Shown here: one piece after another, positions 13,487 to 23,473 of the stretch
Layout: every line of letters begins with the position of its first letter
Numbering within the stretch: position 1 is the first letter of the stretch
Origin: Gracilibacteraceae bacterium
GTDB taxonomy: Bacteria > Bacillota > Desulfitobacteriia > Desulfitobacteriales > Syntrophobotulaceae
Length of the DNA stretch: 34,102 nucleotides
Direction of reading: 5' to 3'
NCBI GenBank assembly: GCA_031263945.1
Contig: JAISEW010000022.1
Coordinates: 1 to 34,102 of the forward strand
Position numbers and translations under genes: made by a program
The notes under the pieces: generated by a model
The model's input: the letters and a program-made list of their open reading frames with translations, nothing else
Told to the model about the DNA's origin: nothing
Database searches by the model: none

Positions 13487-15748
13487 ATGAAAGAAAACAG
13501 CGGACAATACAAACACTCGTTTTGGCGGACGCCGCAGCTGGGGCTGAAATGTCTGCTTTTTCTCGGTTTTTGGGCGGCGATCACGGTCGTTCTGTCCTCC
13601 GGTCTCATCACCTCCAGTCAGAACATCACGCAGGGGGAACCCAGTCCGGAACTGATCCGCGCTCCCTATGACCGCGAAGTGGCCTATACGGATAAATACG
13701 AGCGGGAGATCGCGGCGGCGCGGGAGTCGGCGCCGGCGGTCTATCGCGTGAACGAAGCTTTTGTCAATATGTTCATGCAAGGCTACCGGAACATGTTTAA
13801 CGTGCTGCTCGGCCTCGCCGGGGAAAGAGCGCGGGAGACGGAGGCGCCGCCCGACGGGACGGGCGCGGCGGGCGGGGAGGAAACGCCGCCGGCGGCCGCG
13901 GATTGGCAGAGTGAAACTCAGGCTTTGCGCGTGAGCGATTATTACGGCGTGTTAGATGATGAAACTTTTGCCGCGATCATGGCTCTGCCGGCGGAAACGC
14001 TGGAGAACGCCCGTGACGAAGCGCTGACCGTCATGCGCCAAGTGATGGAGTCCGAGGAGGATGGCGCGCGCGCCGCGGAAGATCTCCCCCAACTGCAGGA
14101 GCGCGTGATGGACCGGCTCATGGTCTCCGGTCTGCCGGATCCCTTGCGGGAGCTCACCGGCAGTTACGTGGGGCAGGAACTCCTGTCCCCGACGTTCGTG
14201 ATCGACTTGCAGGCGACGGAATGGGCGAAGGAACAGGCCGCCGCCGCGGTGACGCTGGAGACGCATTCCTATCGGACCAATGAAAAAATAGTCGGAGTGG
14301 GCGAAATCGTGGATGAGCGCATTTTCGCCGTACTGAGCGATTACGGCCTCGTCCGGACGGAATCCGTCCTCCTGCCGCTGCTCGGCATCGCTTTGCTGAC
14401 GCTCCTGTCCGTCGTCATCACCGTCGTCTTTGCCTGGCAGGTTTGTCCGCGCATCCGGGAACACTGGCGGAAGATCATCATCATCGGTATTCTCGAGCTG
14501 GCGCTCCTGATCATCGTCTACGGGATGTTCAGCATCGACTTCGCTAACGAAAGCTGGAACGCCCTGCTCATTTTCCTGGCCCCGGTCGCCTGGACCACGA
14601 TGACCGTTTCCATTTTGCTCGGCAGCCGCATGGCCATAGTGGTTTGCATCGTCCAGGCCCTTTATATCGCTTTGCTGGCCGATCCGCAGGGTTTTTCGGG
14701 CATCGGGGCGGCCGACGGCTTTGTGGCGCTGTTTTCCGGCTTGGTGGGCGCTCAGAGCGCGGCCCGTCTGAGCCGGCGGTCGGATTTTGCCAAAGCGGGG
14801 CTTTTGGTCGGTTTGACCGATATAGTCCTCATTTGCGCCATGACGATGCTGGAGGGCGGCGGCTGGCTCATGAGCCTGACCACCGGGCTGCTGTTTATTG
14901 TCGTCAGCGCCGTGCTGACCATAGTTTTGACCATCGGCGCCCTGCCCGGCTTTGAATATGTTTTCAACATCACGTCTTCCATGCGCCTGATCGAACTGGG
15001 CAACCCCAACAACCCCCTGCTCAAATCTTTGCTGATGGAGGCGCCCGGCACTTACCACCACAGCGTTATGGTCGGCAATCTGGCGGAGACGGCGGCGGAA
15101 GAAATAGGGGCCGATTCCGTACTCGTGCGCGTCGGCGCCTTATACCATGACATAGGCAAGCTGAAACGCCCTTATTTTTTCATCGAAAACCAGTTCTCCC
15201 AGGAAAATCCGCACGAACGCATCGCCCCTTCCCTCAGCGCCCTGATTTTGACTTCGCATACCAAAGACGGGCTGGAGATGGCGAAACAGTATAAACTGCC
15301 GGAATCCATCTGCGAGATCATCCAGCAGCACCACGGCGACAGCCTGACGCGTTTTTTTTACCATAAGGCTCTGGAGGAAACGCCGGATATTTCCGAGGAT
15401 ATTTTCCGCTACGCCGGGCCGAATCCGCAGACCAGAGAGGCGGCGATCGTCATGCTGGCCGACAGCGTAGAGGCGGCCGTGCGCGCGGTCAGCGGCGGCA
15501 ATCCGGGCAAGATCGAAGGCATCGTGCGCAAAGTTATCAAGGAAAAACTGGACGGCGGTCATCTCAATCAATGCGAACTCACCTTCCGCGATTTGGATAA
15601 AATCGCCGCCTCGTTCGTCAAGGTCCTGCTGGGGATCTATCACACCCGCGTCGTTTACCCGGACGCGCCCCCGGCGCGCAAGGCCCTGAAAAAACCCGCG
15701 GAGCCGCAGGCGGAGGGAGAGACCGATGGAAAAGCCGATGGAAATTGA
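13487..15748 (+). CDS. pgpH: c-di-AMP phosphodiesterase PgpH-like (7TM-HD protein)
   Basis: The 753-aa membrane protein has an N-terminal helix (about 20-40), an extracellular 7TMR-HDED-type domain (about 45-285) and seven transmembrane helices (about 290-485, beginning LLPLLGIALLTLLSVVITVVF). A cytoplasmic HD phosphohydrolase domain follows, with YHHSVMVGNLAE, GALYHDIGK, QHHGD and ADSVEAAVRA. PgpH/YqfF enzymes hydrolyse c-di-AMP to pApA and so tune potassium and wall homeostasis. The Shine-Dalgarno site is weak. A three-codon reading frame (ATG 13479, MVL) ends in TGA overlapping the start ATG. The 3' end overlaps ybeY by 23 nt. The phoH-pgpH-ybeY-era order is standard in Firmicutes. Confidence 0.95.
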   Translation: MKENSGQYKHSFWRTPQLGLKCLLFLGFWAAITVVLSSGLITSSQNITQGEPSPELIRAPYDREVAYTDKYEREIAAARESAPAVYRVNEAFVNMFMQGYRNMFNVLLGLAGERARETEAPPDGTGAAGGEETPPAAADWQSETQALRVSDYYGVLDDETFAAIMALPAETLENARDEALTVMRQVMESEEDGARAAEDLPQLQERVMDRLMVSGLPDPLRELTGSYVGQELLSPTFVIDLQATEWAKEQAAAAVTLETHSYRTNEKIVGVGEIVDERIFAVLSDYGLVRTESVLLPLLGIALLTLLSVVITVVFAWQVCPRIREHWRKIIIIGILELALLIIVYGMFSIDFANESWNALLIFLAPVAWTTMTVSILLGSRMAIVVCIVQALYIALLADPQGFSGIGAADGFVALFSGLVGAQSAARLSRRSDFAKAGLLVGLTDIVLICAMTMLEGGGWLMSLTTGLLFIVVSAVLTIVLTIGALPGFEYVFNITSSMRLIELGNPNNPLLKSLLMEAPGTYHHSVMVGNLAETAAEEIGADSVLVRVGALYHDIGKLKRPYFFIENQFSQENPHERIAPSLSALILTSHTKDGLEMAKQYKLPESICEIIQQHHGDSLTRFFYHKALEETPDISEDIFRYAGPNPQTREAAIVMLADSVEAAVRAVSGGNPGKIEGIVRKVIKEKLDGGHLNQCELTFRDLDKIAASFVKVLLGIYHTRVVYPDAPPARKALKKPAEPQAEGETDGKADGN

Positions 15749-16241
15749 AGTGATCTGGGAGGCGGCGCCGATCCCCGAATGGGAAATTTTGGAAATCGCC
15801 CTGAGAGATGGCGTGGCCGCCGCCGTGCGGCTGGGCGGGGGACCGGAGACGGCCGCCGTTTGTGTGCTGGTGACGGGTGACGCACGTCTGCGGGAACTGA
15901 ACCGTCAATACCGCGGCCTGGATCAGGCGACGGATGTGCTGTCTTTCGCCATGCGGGAAACCGGCCCCGGTGAGCCGGCGGTGGCGGACGCGAACATGGA
16001 CGCGGACACCGACGCGACGCTGGGCGATATCGTCATATCGCTGGAACGGGCCGCCGCTCAAGGCGAGGAATACGGACACGGCCTGCGGCGGGAATTGGTT
16101 TTTCTCGCCGTCCACGGGGCCCTGCACCTTCTGGGTTATGATCACGGCGCGGAGGAAGACGCGGTCGTCATGCGCGCGATGGAAAAAACCGTCATGAATC
16201 ATCTCGGCGCCTTACAGGAAGGAAGCGACCGTGCCAGATAA
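15726..16241 (+). CDS. ybeY: endoribonuclease YbeY, rRNA maturation factor
   Basis: The 171-aa protein carries the zinc-binding signature HGALHLLGYDH, with DQATDVLSFAM and the LGDIVISLERAAAQ segment typical of the family. YbeY acts in 16S rRNA 3'-end maturation and ribosome quality control. An acidic insertion (ADANMDADTDAT) precedes LGDI, making it slightly longer than usual. The start ATG 15726 has GGAGG within the end of pgpH; ATG 15738 is a possible internal alternative. It overlaps era by 11 nt, so the genes are translationally coupled. Confidence 0.95.
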   Translation: MEKPMEIEVIWEAAPIPEWEILEIALRDGVAAAVRLGGGPETAAVCVLVTGDARLRELNRQYRGLDQATDVLSFAMRETGPGEPAVADANMDADTDATLGDIVISLERAAAQGEEYGHGLRRELVFLAVHGALHLLGYDHGAEEDAVVMRAMEKTVMNHLGALQEGSDRAR

Positions 16242-17136
16242 AACACCGCGCAGCGGTTTTGTCGCGGTGGTTGGGCGGCCGAACGCCGGCAAATCCACTT
16301 TATTGAATACGCTGCTGGGGCAGAAAGTCGTGATCATCTCCGATAAACCCCAGACGACGCGCGACCGCATCCGCTGCATCCTGACCGAGGAGCGGGGGCA
16401 GATAATTTTTATTGACACGCCGGGGATCCACAAACCGCGGCGCCGTTTGGGCGAATACATGCAGACCGCGGCCCGGGGCGCTTTGGACGATGCCGACGCC
16501 GCTCTGCTGGTCGCGGACGTTTCCGTGCCTTTCGGTTCCGGGGACGAGTATTTGCTGGCCCTGACGCGGGAGAGCGGGCTGCCGCTCGTGTTGGCGCTGA
16601 ATAAAACCGATCTGGCGCGGCCGGCGGACATTGCCGCCCGCATCGCTTTTTACGCGAGTCAGGCGGATTTTCGCGACGTCGTGCCCGTCTCCGCTCTGAA
16701 GGGGGATAATACGAACGTGCTGCCGGACGCGCTTTTTCCGCTCCTGCCGCCGGGCCCACTCTTTTACGATCCGGGCGATGTGACGGATAAAACTGAGCGT
16801 TTCATGGCGGCGGAGATGATCCGGGAAAAACTGCTGCTCCTGACACGGGAAGAAATCCCGCACGCTCTGGCGGTCGTCATTGAGGAAATGGAAGAAGAAC
16901 AAACGCTCGTCCGGATAAAAGCGCTGGTGCTGGTGGAGCATGAATCGCAAAAAGGCGTCGTCATCGGGAAAAAAGGGGCTTTGCTGCGGGAGGCCGGCGC
17001 GCTGGCCCGGCGGGATATCGAAGAAATGCTGGGACGGCGGGTGTATTTGCAGCTCTGGGTGAAAACGCGCAAAAACTGGCGCAACAACCCGGCAGGCCTG
17101 CGGGAAGCGGGCTACCGGCTCCGGGATCTGGATTAG
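16231..17136 (+). CDS. era: GTPase Era
   Basis: Era is a 301-aa cytoplasmic GTPase that binds the 3' end of 16S rRNA and checks 30S assembly. G1 GRPNAGKST, G2-region KPQTTRDRI, G3 DTPGIH, G4 NKTD and G5 VSAL are all intact. The C-terminal KH domain has the VIGKKGALLREAG loop. The start is GTG 16231, inside ybeY, after an AGGAAGG site. The dgkA and cdd genes often found between ybeY and era in Firmicutes are absent, and recO follows with no gap. Length is normal. Confidence 0.98.
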   Translation: MPDKTPRSGFVAVVGRPNAGKSTLLNTLLGQKVVIISDKPQTTRDRIRCILTEERGQIIFIDTPGIHKPRRRLGEYMQTAARGALDDADAALLVADVSVPFGSGDEYLLALTRESGLPLVLALNKTDLARPADIAARIAFYASQADFRDVVPVSALKGDNTNVLPDALFPLLPPGPLFYDPGDVTDKTERFMAAEMIREKLLLLTREEIPHALAVVIEEMEEEQTLVRIKALVLVEHESQKGVVIGKKGALLREAGALARRDIEEMLGRRVYLQLWVKTRKNWRNNPAGLREAGYRLRDLD

Positions 17137-17772
17137 GTGGCAGTTTTTCAGGCGGACGCCCTCGTGCTTCGCGGACGGGAGTATGGAGAAACAGACAGGC
17201 TTTTGACCTTGTTTTCCCGTGAGTACGGCAAAATCGAGGCTCTCGCCAAAGGGGTGCGGCGGCCGACCAGCAAACAGCGCGGCGGCACGCAGCTTTTCAC
17301 TTACGCGGATTTTCTCCTGTACAGGGGCCGCGCCCTGGCCATAGTGCGTCAGGCCCAGCCGCGCGAGAGCTTCAGCCATTTGTGGGGCGATTGGGAAAAA
17401 AGCCGCGGCGCGGCGGTGATCGCCGAACTGCTGGATGCCGTGACCCTGCGGGAGGAACCGGAGCCGGAACTGTTCCGGCTGACTTTGAGCAGTTTTTTTC
17501 TCATCGCGGATATAGAGCCGGATCTGCTTATCGCGGCTTATGCGCTGAAAGCGCTGAAAGAACAGGGCTATTGGGCGGAAGGCGCCGAAAAGGATTCGGC
17601 GCTCGGCGAGGGCAGCCGCGCTATGCTGCGCCGTCTGCTCCTGACGCCGGCGGAGCAGTTGGCCCGTTTACGCTGGTCGCCGGAGATGCGGGAGGAAATA
17701 TGCGGTTTTTTGCGCCGCTGGGCGGAAGCACAGCTGGAGCGCCGACTCCCGGCCTGGGAAACTACATTTTGA
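17137..17772 (+). CDS. recO: DNA repair protein RecO
   Basis: RecO loads RecA at gaps with RecF/RecR. The 211-aa protein has the N-terminal OB fold (ADALVLRGREYGETDRLLTLFSREYGKIEALAKGVRR), the RGRALAIVRQAQ strand and a helical C-terminus. It is shorter than the usual roughly 250 aa because the Cys4 zinc-finger region typical of Firmicute RecO is missing: there is only one cysteine (EEICGF). E. coli RecO also lacks the finger, so activity is plausible. GTG 17137 directly follows the era stop. The 3' end overlaps convergent ilvE by 11 nt. Confidence 0.92.
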   Translation: MAVFQADALVLRGREYGETDRLLTLFSREYGKIEALAKGVRRPTSKQRGGTQLFTYADFLLYRGRALAIVRQAQPRESFSHLWGDWEKSRGAAVIAELLDAVTLREEPEPELFRLTLSSFFLIADIEPDLLIAAYALKALKEQGYWAEGAEKDSALGEGSRAMLRRLLLTPAEQLARLRWSPEMREEICGFLRRWAEAQLERRLPAWETTF

Positions 17773-18829
17773 TTTCATAGGTCCAGCTAAAAACGTCAGG
17801 CAGCCGGCCCCACTGCAGACCGGTCAGGTTGTCAAAAAGCTTCTGGGCGACGGGGCCGATGCCGCCGTCCGCGACGGGCAGCAATTCGCCGAATATGCTG
17901 AAAGCGCCGATCGGCGAAACCACCGCGGCGGTGCCGGTGCCGAACGCTTCCCGCAAAGCGCCGCTTTTGGCCGCCTGTTGCAGCTCGGCCACGGATATTT
18001 TGCGCTCAGTGACCGTATGCCCCCAGGAGCGCAGGAGCGCGATGGCGGAATCGCGCGTGATGCCGGGCAGAATGCTGCCGTCCAGCGAGGGGGTGACGAT
18101 TTCCTCCTCCAGGCGGAACATGACGTTCATCGTGCCGACTTCCTCAATGTATTTATGTTCTACTCCATCCAGCCAGAGCACTTGGGTGAATCCGAGATCC
18201 TGAGCTTTCTTCTGGGCGATGAGCGAGGCCGCGTAATTGCCGCCGCATTTTGTCTCGCCGGTGCCGCCGATCACGGAGCGGACGTATTCATCCTCTACAT
18301 AGATGCGCACCGGGTCAAGCCCCTCCGGATAGTAGGCGCCGACCGGCGAGCAGATGACGAGGAATTTACAGGTCAAAGGAAGCCGCACGCCCAGATGCGC
18401 CTCATCCGCGATGAGGTAAGGCCGGATATACAAAGAGGCGCCGGGCTGCCGGGGGATCCAGTCCTGATCCGCGCGTACGAGCGCGCTCACCGCCGCGATA
18501 AAGGTTTCTTCCGGCAGATGCGGCAGACAAACGCGCGCGGAAGAAGAATTGAGCCGTTTGGCGTTTTCCAGCGGCCGGAAAAGCAAAACGCGCCCGTCCG
18601 AAGAATAATAGGCTTTCATTCCCTCGAACACTTCCATAGCGTAATGCAGCACCATCGCCGCCGGATCAATGGACAGCGGCGCGTAGGGAACCACGCGCGC
18701 GTCATACCAGCCTCGCCCTTCCGCATAATCCAAAATAAACATATGGTCGGTATAATAGCGACCGAAGCTCAGATTATTCCAATCAGGCTTCACCTTAGGG
18801 GCGCCGGTCGGCTCCAGTCTGATTTCCAC
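17762..18829 (-). CDS. ilvE: branched-chain amino acid aminotransferase
   Basis: This PLP enzyme (fold type IV) transfers the amino group to the keto acids of Val, Leu and Ile. The start is set at GTG 18829, with AGAGG 8 nt upstream and a promoter at 18880-18908. The track ATG 18889 lies upstream of the predicted transcript start. That gives 355 aa, typical for the long BCAT class. Motifs include YAMEVFEGMKAY, LYIRPYL, the PLP-lysine segment ETKCGGNYAASL, YIEEVGTMNVMF, LPGITRDSAI and FGTGTAAVVSPIG. It is a single-gene unit converging on the era-recO transcript, with no terminator between. Confidence 0.96.
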   Translation of the reverse strand: MEIRLEPTGAPKVKPDWNNLSFGRYYTDHMFILDYAEGRGWYDARVVPYAPLSIDPAAMVLHYAMEVFEGMKAYYSSDGRVLLFRPLENAKRLNSSSARVCLPHLPEETFIAAVSALVRADQDWIPRQPGASLYIRPYLIADEAHLGVRLPLTCKFLVICSPVGAYYPEGLDPVRIYVEDEYVRSVIGGTGETKCGGNYAASLIAQKKAQDLGFTQVLWLDGVEHKYIEEVGTMNVMFRLEEEIVTPSLDGSILPGITRDSAIALLRSWGHTVTERKISVAELQQAAKSGALREAFGTGTAAVVSPIGAFSIFGELLPVADGGIGPVAQKLFDNLTGLQWGRLPDVFSWTYEIKM

Positions 18830-18879
18830 GGGAATTACCTCTTTTCTGTTTCTTTGCGGACAAAGATCATCTTTTGTAC

Positions 18880-18908
18880 ATATTACCATACCAGCGCGAC
18901 GAATACAA
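18880..18908 (-). promoter_or_regulatory. promoter for ilvE
   Basis: The minus strand has TTGTAT (18908-18903), a 17-nt spacer and TAATAT (18885-18880). The predicted start is near 18873, giving a leader of about 44 nt before GTG 18829. No T-box or leader peptide fits in that space. Confidence 0.52.
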
Positions 18909-18938
18909 TATCAGTCAAGATGAATGGCCATGAACCGG

Positions 18939-18966
18939 CCCGCGACCCGCGACCCGCGAACCGCGA
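18939..18966. repeat. tandem CCCGCGA heptamers
   Basis: Three exact copies of CCCGCGA (18939-18959) are followed by one imperfect copy, ACCGCGA (18960-18966). They end 4 nt from the ABC ATPase stop. The array lies between the end of the DUF4418-ABC operon and the ilvE promoter. A slippage-prone GC repeat is likely. I see no terminator hairpin here. Confidence 0.85.
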
Positions 18967-18970
18967 AGGG

Positions 18971-19630
18971 TCACACCAGCCGCCCGGATCTCATGGTCAA
19001 AAGCCTGCGCCCGCAACTTACCGCCTCCGCGTCGTGAGTGGCCATCAGCACCGCCGTCCCTTTTTCCGTGACGGCGGCAAAAATCCGCATGATATCTGCG
19101 GCCGTTTCCTCATCCAGATCTCCTGTCGGCTCGTCGGCGAGCAGCAGTTCCGGCGCGGGAAGCAGCGCGCGGGTAATAGCGGCGCGGCGCAGCTCGCCGC
19201 CCGAAAGGCTGGCGGGGTATTGAGCCGCCAACTGCCGGATGCCCATTTGTTCCAAGAGATCCAGGGCCCGGGCCGTGGGATCGTCCGCGCGCCGGAACAG
19301 CACGCGCGGCAGGATCACGTTTTGCAGCACCGTAAAATTGGGCAGCAGGCTGTGTCCCTGCATGATATAACCCAGCCGCGTATTGCGCAGCCGGGAAAGG
19401 TCTTTGTCGTCCATGGCGCCGTATTCCCGCCCGGCAAAACTGACGCTGCCGGCGTCAGGAGTGAGCAGACCGGCCAATATGTTGAGCAGAGTGCTTTTAC
19501 CGCTGCCGGACCGCCCGGTCAGGCAAACGAATTCCCCCGCCGCCAGCGACAATGATACGTCGTCGAGCGCTAAAAACGGCCGTCCGCCCCGCGAATATTC
19601 CTTTCTGAGGGCGCGGGCCGTTAAGATCAC
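18971..19630 (-). CDS. ABC transporter ATP-binding protein, MacB/LolD type
   Basis: The 219-aa ATPase has Walker A GRSGSGKST (about 39-47), the Q-loop region IMQGHSLLPNFTV, signature LSGGELRRAAITRAL, Walker B LLLADEPTGDLD and the H-loop ATHD. The subgroup is the one that powers FtsX-like permeases, consistent with the gene immediately upstream. GTG 19630 overlaps the permease stop by 4 nt (GTGA), so the two subunits are coupled. The substrate is unknown. Confidence 0.95.
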   Translation of the reverse strand: MILTARALRKEYSRGGRPFLALDDVSLSLAAGEFVCLTGRSGSGKSTLLNILAGLLTPDAGSVSFAGREYGAMDDKDLSRLRNTRLGYIMQGHSLLPNFTVLQNVILPRVLFRRADDPTARALDLLEQMGIRQLAAQYPASLSGGELRRAAITRALLPAPELLLADEPTGDLDEETAADIMRIFAAVTEKGTAVLMATHDAEAVSCGRRLLTMRSGRLV

Positions 19631-20847
19631 GCCTCCCCCTCCCGGATAGCGGCGTAAGCGTCACCCCGGCTTATTTTCCCCGCGGAAAACAGCGAGGCCA
19701 GAGGCCCCACGGCGAAAGCCAGCAGCAGACTCGCGGCGGTCAGTCCGGCAAACTGCCCCGGCGACGGCTGCATATAAGGCATACCGGCGATATCCTGGAT
19801 ATAGGCGCGAAAAGGAAGGATGAGCAAAGCGGCCAGAAATACGCCCGCCGTGCTCCCGGCCAGGCTCACCAGGCCCGACTCCAGGAAAACGATCGAGACG
19901 AGCCGGCGGCGCGTGGCGCCCAGCGAACGCAATATCCCAAATTCCCGTTTCCGTTCGTTTAATACGACGGAAAACACGACGGATAAAACCAATAAGGACA
20001 AAACCCAGAGCAGAGCGTCCAGAGCGCCCGCAAAAGCTACGATGGCGCGCAAACCGCCCGATACGCTGTTGATGATGGTTTTGGCCGCTACAACGACGAT
20101 GCCGCTGCCGCCGTAGCCAAACTCGCTGTTGATCCGGCCGGTCACGCCGGAAGGCGTGTAACCTTCATCCACCATCACCATCAGAGAGGAAATCGCGGCG
20201 GCGTCCGGCGGCGGCGTCCCGCCCGCGGCGCCATAGTCGGCGGCGGCGGTTTTGGCCGCGGTCATGTTCATAAAAACAGAAGCGTCAAAACCCGTGCCAG
20301 TTCTTTCCATTTTTGCCGCTATGCGGTAGTCGCGGTCAAAAAATTTGATCGTGTCCCCCACTTTGCCGGCGATCGCCCCGCCCACGATGATGTCTTCGTC
20401 CGCCAGACCGCCGGGGTGGGCGGTTTTCAGCCACGGCTCGATCACGAAATCCGTTTTTTGCTCAAACCCGATCAGCTGGACCGGCATAGCGCAGCAACTG
20501 GCGTTGAGCGAAGCGACGAACAATTGCGGGGAAACGGCGCGCACGCCCTCCACGGCCGCGATTTTATCCAACCAGGCCGCGTCCATATAAAACGTGCCGG
20601 GCTCGCCGCGCAGCAGGATCCCTTCCACCTTCTGGTCATACCCTTTTGGGACGATGAGGATGTCCGCCCCCAGGCGCTTGCCCAGAGCGTCCGTGCCGTT
20701 AAACAGGCTGTAGGCGATAAGCGAGCCGCCGAACAGGACGAAGGACATGAGCGCGACCAGCAAAATCAGGCCGGCGGCGCGAAAAGGCCGCCGTTTCAGG
20801 TTGCACAGCGCCAGGTCGGAAAACGTCAGATACGGCCGGTCAGCCAT
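19627..20847 (-). CDS. ABC transporter permease, FtsX/MacB family
   Basis: The 406-aa membrane protein has one N-terminal helix (about 22-48), a large extracytoplasmic domain (about 50-255) and three C-terminal helices. The first of these ends in the FtsX-family coupling segment NERKREFGILRSLGATRRRL. This is the topology of mechanotransmission-type ABC systems (MacB, LolCE, FtsX), which move lipoproteins or peptides or signal across the membrane rather than import small solutes. ATG 20847 has GAGG 6 nt upstream and overlaps the end of the DUF4418-like gene by 8 nt. Cargo is not evident from the sequence. Confidence 0.93.
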   Translation of the reverse strand: MADRPYLTFSDLALCNLKRRPFRAAGLILLVALMSFVLFGGSLIAYSLFNGTDALGKRLGADILIVPKGYDQKVEGILLRGEPGTFYMDAAWLDKIAAVEGVRAVSPQLFVASLNASCCAMPVQLIGFEQKTDFVIEPWLKTAHPGGLADEDIIVGGAIAGKVGDTIKFFDRDYRIAAKMERTGTGFDASVFMNMTAAKTAAADYGAAGGTPPPDAAAISSLMVMVDEGYTPSGVTGRINSEFGYGGSGIVVVAAKTIINSVSGGLRAIVAFAGALDALLWVLSLLVLSVVFSVVLNERKREFGILRSLGATRRRLVSIVFLESGLVSLAGSTAGVFLAALLILPFRAYIQDIAGMPYMQPSPGQFAGLTAASLLLAFAVGPLASLFSAGKISRGDAYAAIREGEA

Positions 20848-21259
20848 CGACGACCTCTTTCCGGCCCCGTCCGCCCAGCAAGTAAAACGAATTAAAAGCG
20901 AACCCCGTGAGTGTGAGGACGCTGATCACCGTAAGAGCGGGAAAAACAACGCGGCGGCAGGCCATGGTCTCCATCGGGCAGCCGCCGATCAGCACGGGCA
21001 GCAGCAAGGCGAGCAGCGCTGTGAAAAAAGCCGCAGCGCTCAAGCCGAGGCGCGTTTGTTTGGACGAAAACATGAGCATCAACACTCCCAACAGGGCTAA
21101 TAAAAGACCAGCGCCTATTTCGGCCTGTCCGGTCCAATGGCATATCATCCAGCCTCCGTCCGGCGCCGGCGAGCAAAGCCGGAAAACGTAACGCGGCCCC
21201 AGAGAAAGCGCCAGACCGGCAGTGATCGCGCCGGCGCCGGAGATAAAACGATTAAACAC
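20840..21259 (-). CDS. DUF4418-like integral membrane protein
   Basis: The 139-aa protein has about four hydrophobic helices (roughly 5-25, 45-63, 72-92 and 105-127). Between them are two Cys pairs: C29 with C40-H41 (CSPAPDGGWMICHWTGQAE) and C94 with C101 (GGCPMETMACR). The CHWTxQAE and GCxxxxMxCR patterns recall DUF4418, which I remember as encoded beside FtsX-type ABC genes. This is memory, not a search. The cysteines could form disulfides or bind metal outside the membrane. GTG 21259 follows AGGAGG by 6 nt. It is the first gene of the operon with permease and ATPase. Confidence 0.82.
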   Translation of the reverse strand: MFNRFISGAGAITAGLALSLGPRYVFRLCSPAPDGGWMICHWTGQAEIGAGLLLALLGVLMLMFSSKQTRLGLSAAAFFTALLALLLPVLIGGCPMETMACRRVVFPALTVISVLTLTGFAFNSFYLLGGRGRKEVVDG

Positions 21260-21300
21260 TGAAACCCTCCTCTTAATAAAGAATAACCAGTCCCTAACTC

Positions 21301-21330
21301 AGTATAGCATACCCTCTCGAAGAGCGTCAA
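21301..21330 (-). promoter_or_regulatory. promoter for the DUF4418-ABC operon
   Basis: The minus strand has TTGACG (21330-21325), an 18-nt spacer and TATACT (21306-21301). The predicted start is near 21294, with a leader of about 35 nt before GTG 21259. Confidence 0.6.
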
Positions 21331-21370
21331 CAATAAATTAGCAAAAACTAACCTCCGGCGATCATACTAA

Positions 21371-21427
21371 AATTTCAGATTGAAAAAACCGTCTCCGGAA
21401 AGAGACGGTTTTTTTCAATCTGAAATT
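21371..21427 (-). terminator. groESL terminator, long near-perfect hairpin
   Basis: Arms 21371-21395 and 21402-21427 pair over 25 bp with one bulged base (six A versus seven T), around a CGGAAA loop. On the minus strand the core ACCGTCTC/GAGACGGT is followed by a T-run, a textbook intrinsic terminator 33 nt after the groEL stop. The symmetric A/T tracts would also work on the plus strand. It is the only clear intrinsic terminator I find in the window. Confidence 0.9.
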
Positions 21428-21460
21428 CCCTAATTGGCAACAGGCGCCTGACAGCGCGTC

Positions 21461-23110
<1,650 letters not shown>

Positions 23111-23139
23111 TCAGTTCGTTAAACTTTGTTCAGCAAAGC

Positions 23140-23430
23140 TCACTTTTCCACTACGGCCTGGACGTCGGTCTCGCGCAGGATCAGGTATTCCTCGCCGTCA
23201 AATTTGATTTCCGTGCCGGAATACTTGGAATAAATCACTCTGTCCCCTACCTTGACGTCCATTGGCTGGCGTTTGCCGTCGTCGTCAAGTTTGCCGGGGC
23301 CGACAGCCATGATCTCCCCTTCAAGCGGCTTCTCTTTCGCCGTATCGGGCATGATGATGCCGCCCTTGCTTTTTTCTTCCTTTTCCACCGCTTTGATGAT
23401 CACGCGATCGCCTAAAGGTCTCAGTTTCAT
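23140..23430 (-). CDS. groES: co-chaperonin GroES (10 kDa)
   Basis: The 96-aa lid of the GroEL chamber. The start is set at ATG 23430 ([19 protein letters not shown]), with GGGAGGG upstream. The longer track ORF would begin inside the CIRCE operator and is rejected. The mobile-loop region [14 protein letters not shown] and [16 protein letters not shown] are typical. First gene of the operon; expression is probably heat-inducible through CIRCE/HrcA. The hrcA gene is not in the window. Confidence 0.99.
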   Translation of the reverse strand: MKLRPLGDRVIIKAVEKEEKSKGGIIMPDTAKEKPLEGEIMAVGPGKLDDDGKRQPMDVKVGDRVIYSKYSGTEIKFDGEEYLILRETDVQAVVEK

Positions 23431-23473
23431 AAACTTGGTTCCCTCCCTCAGAAATGGAATGTATTTCCTATTG

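Noticed and set aside
18830-18889. 20-residue N-terminal extension of ilvE
   Set aside because: ATG 18889 lies upstream of the predicted transcription start. GTG 18829 has AGAGG at 8 nt and matches the normal BCAT length.
17978-19555. 525-aa plus-strand ORF across ilvE and the ABC ATPase
   Set aside because: It spans two well-identified minus-strand genes and the gap between them and has no recognisable motif.
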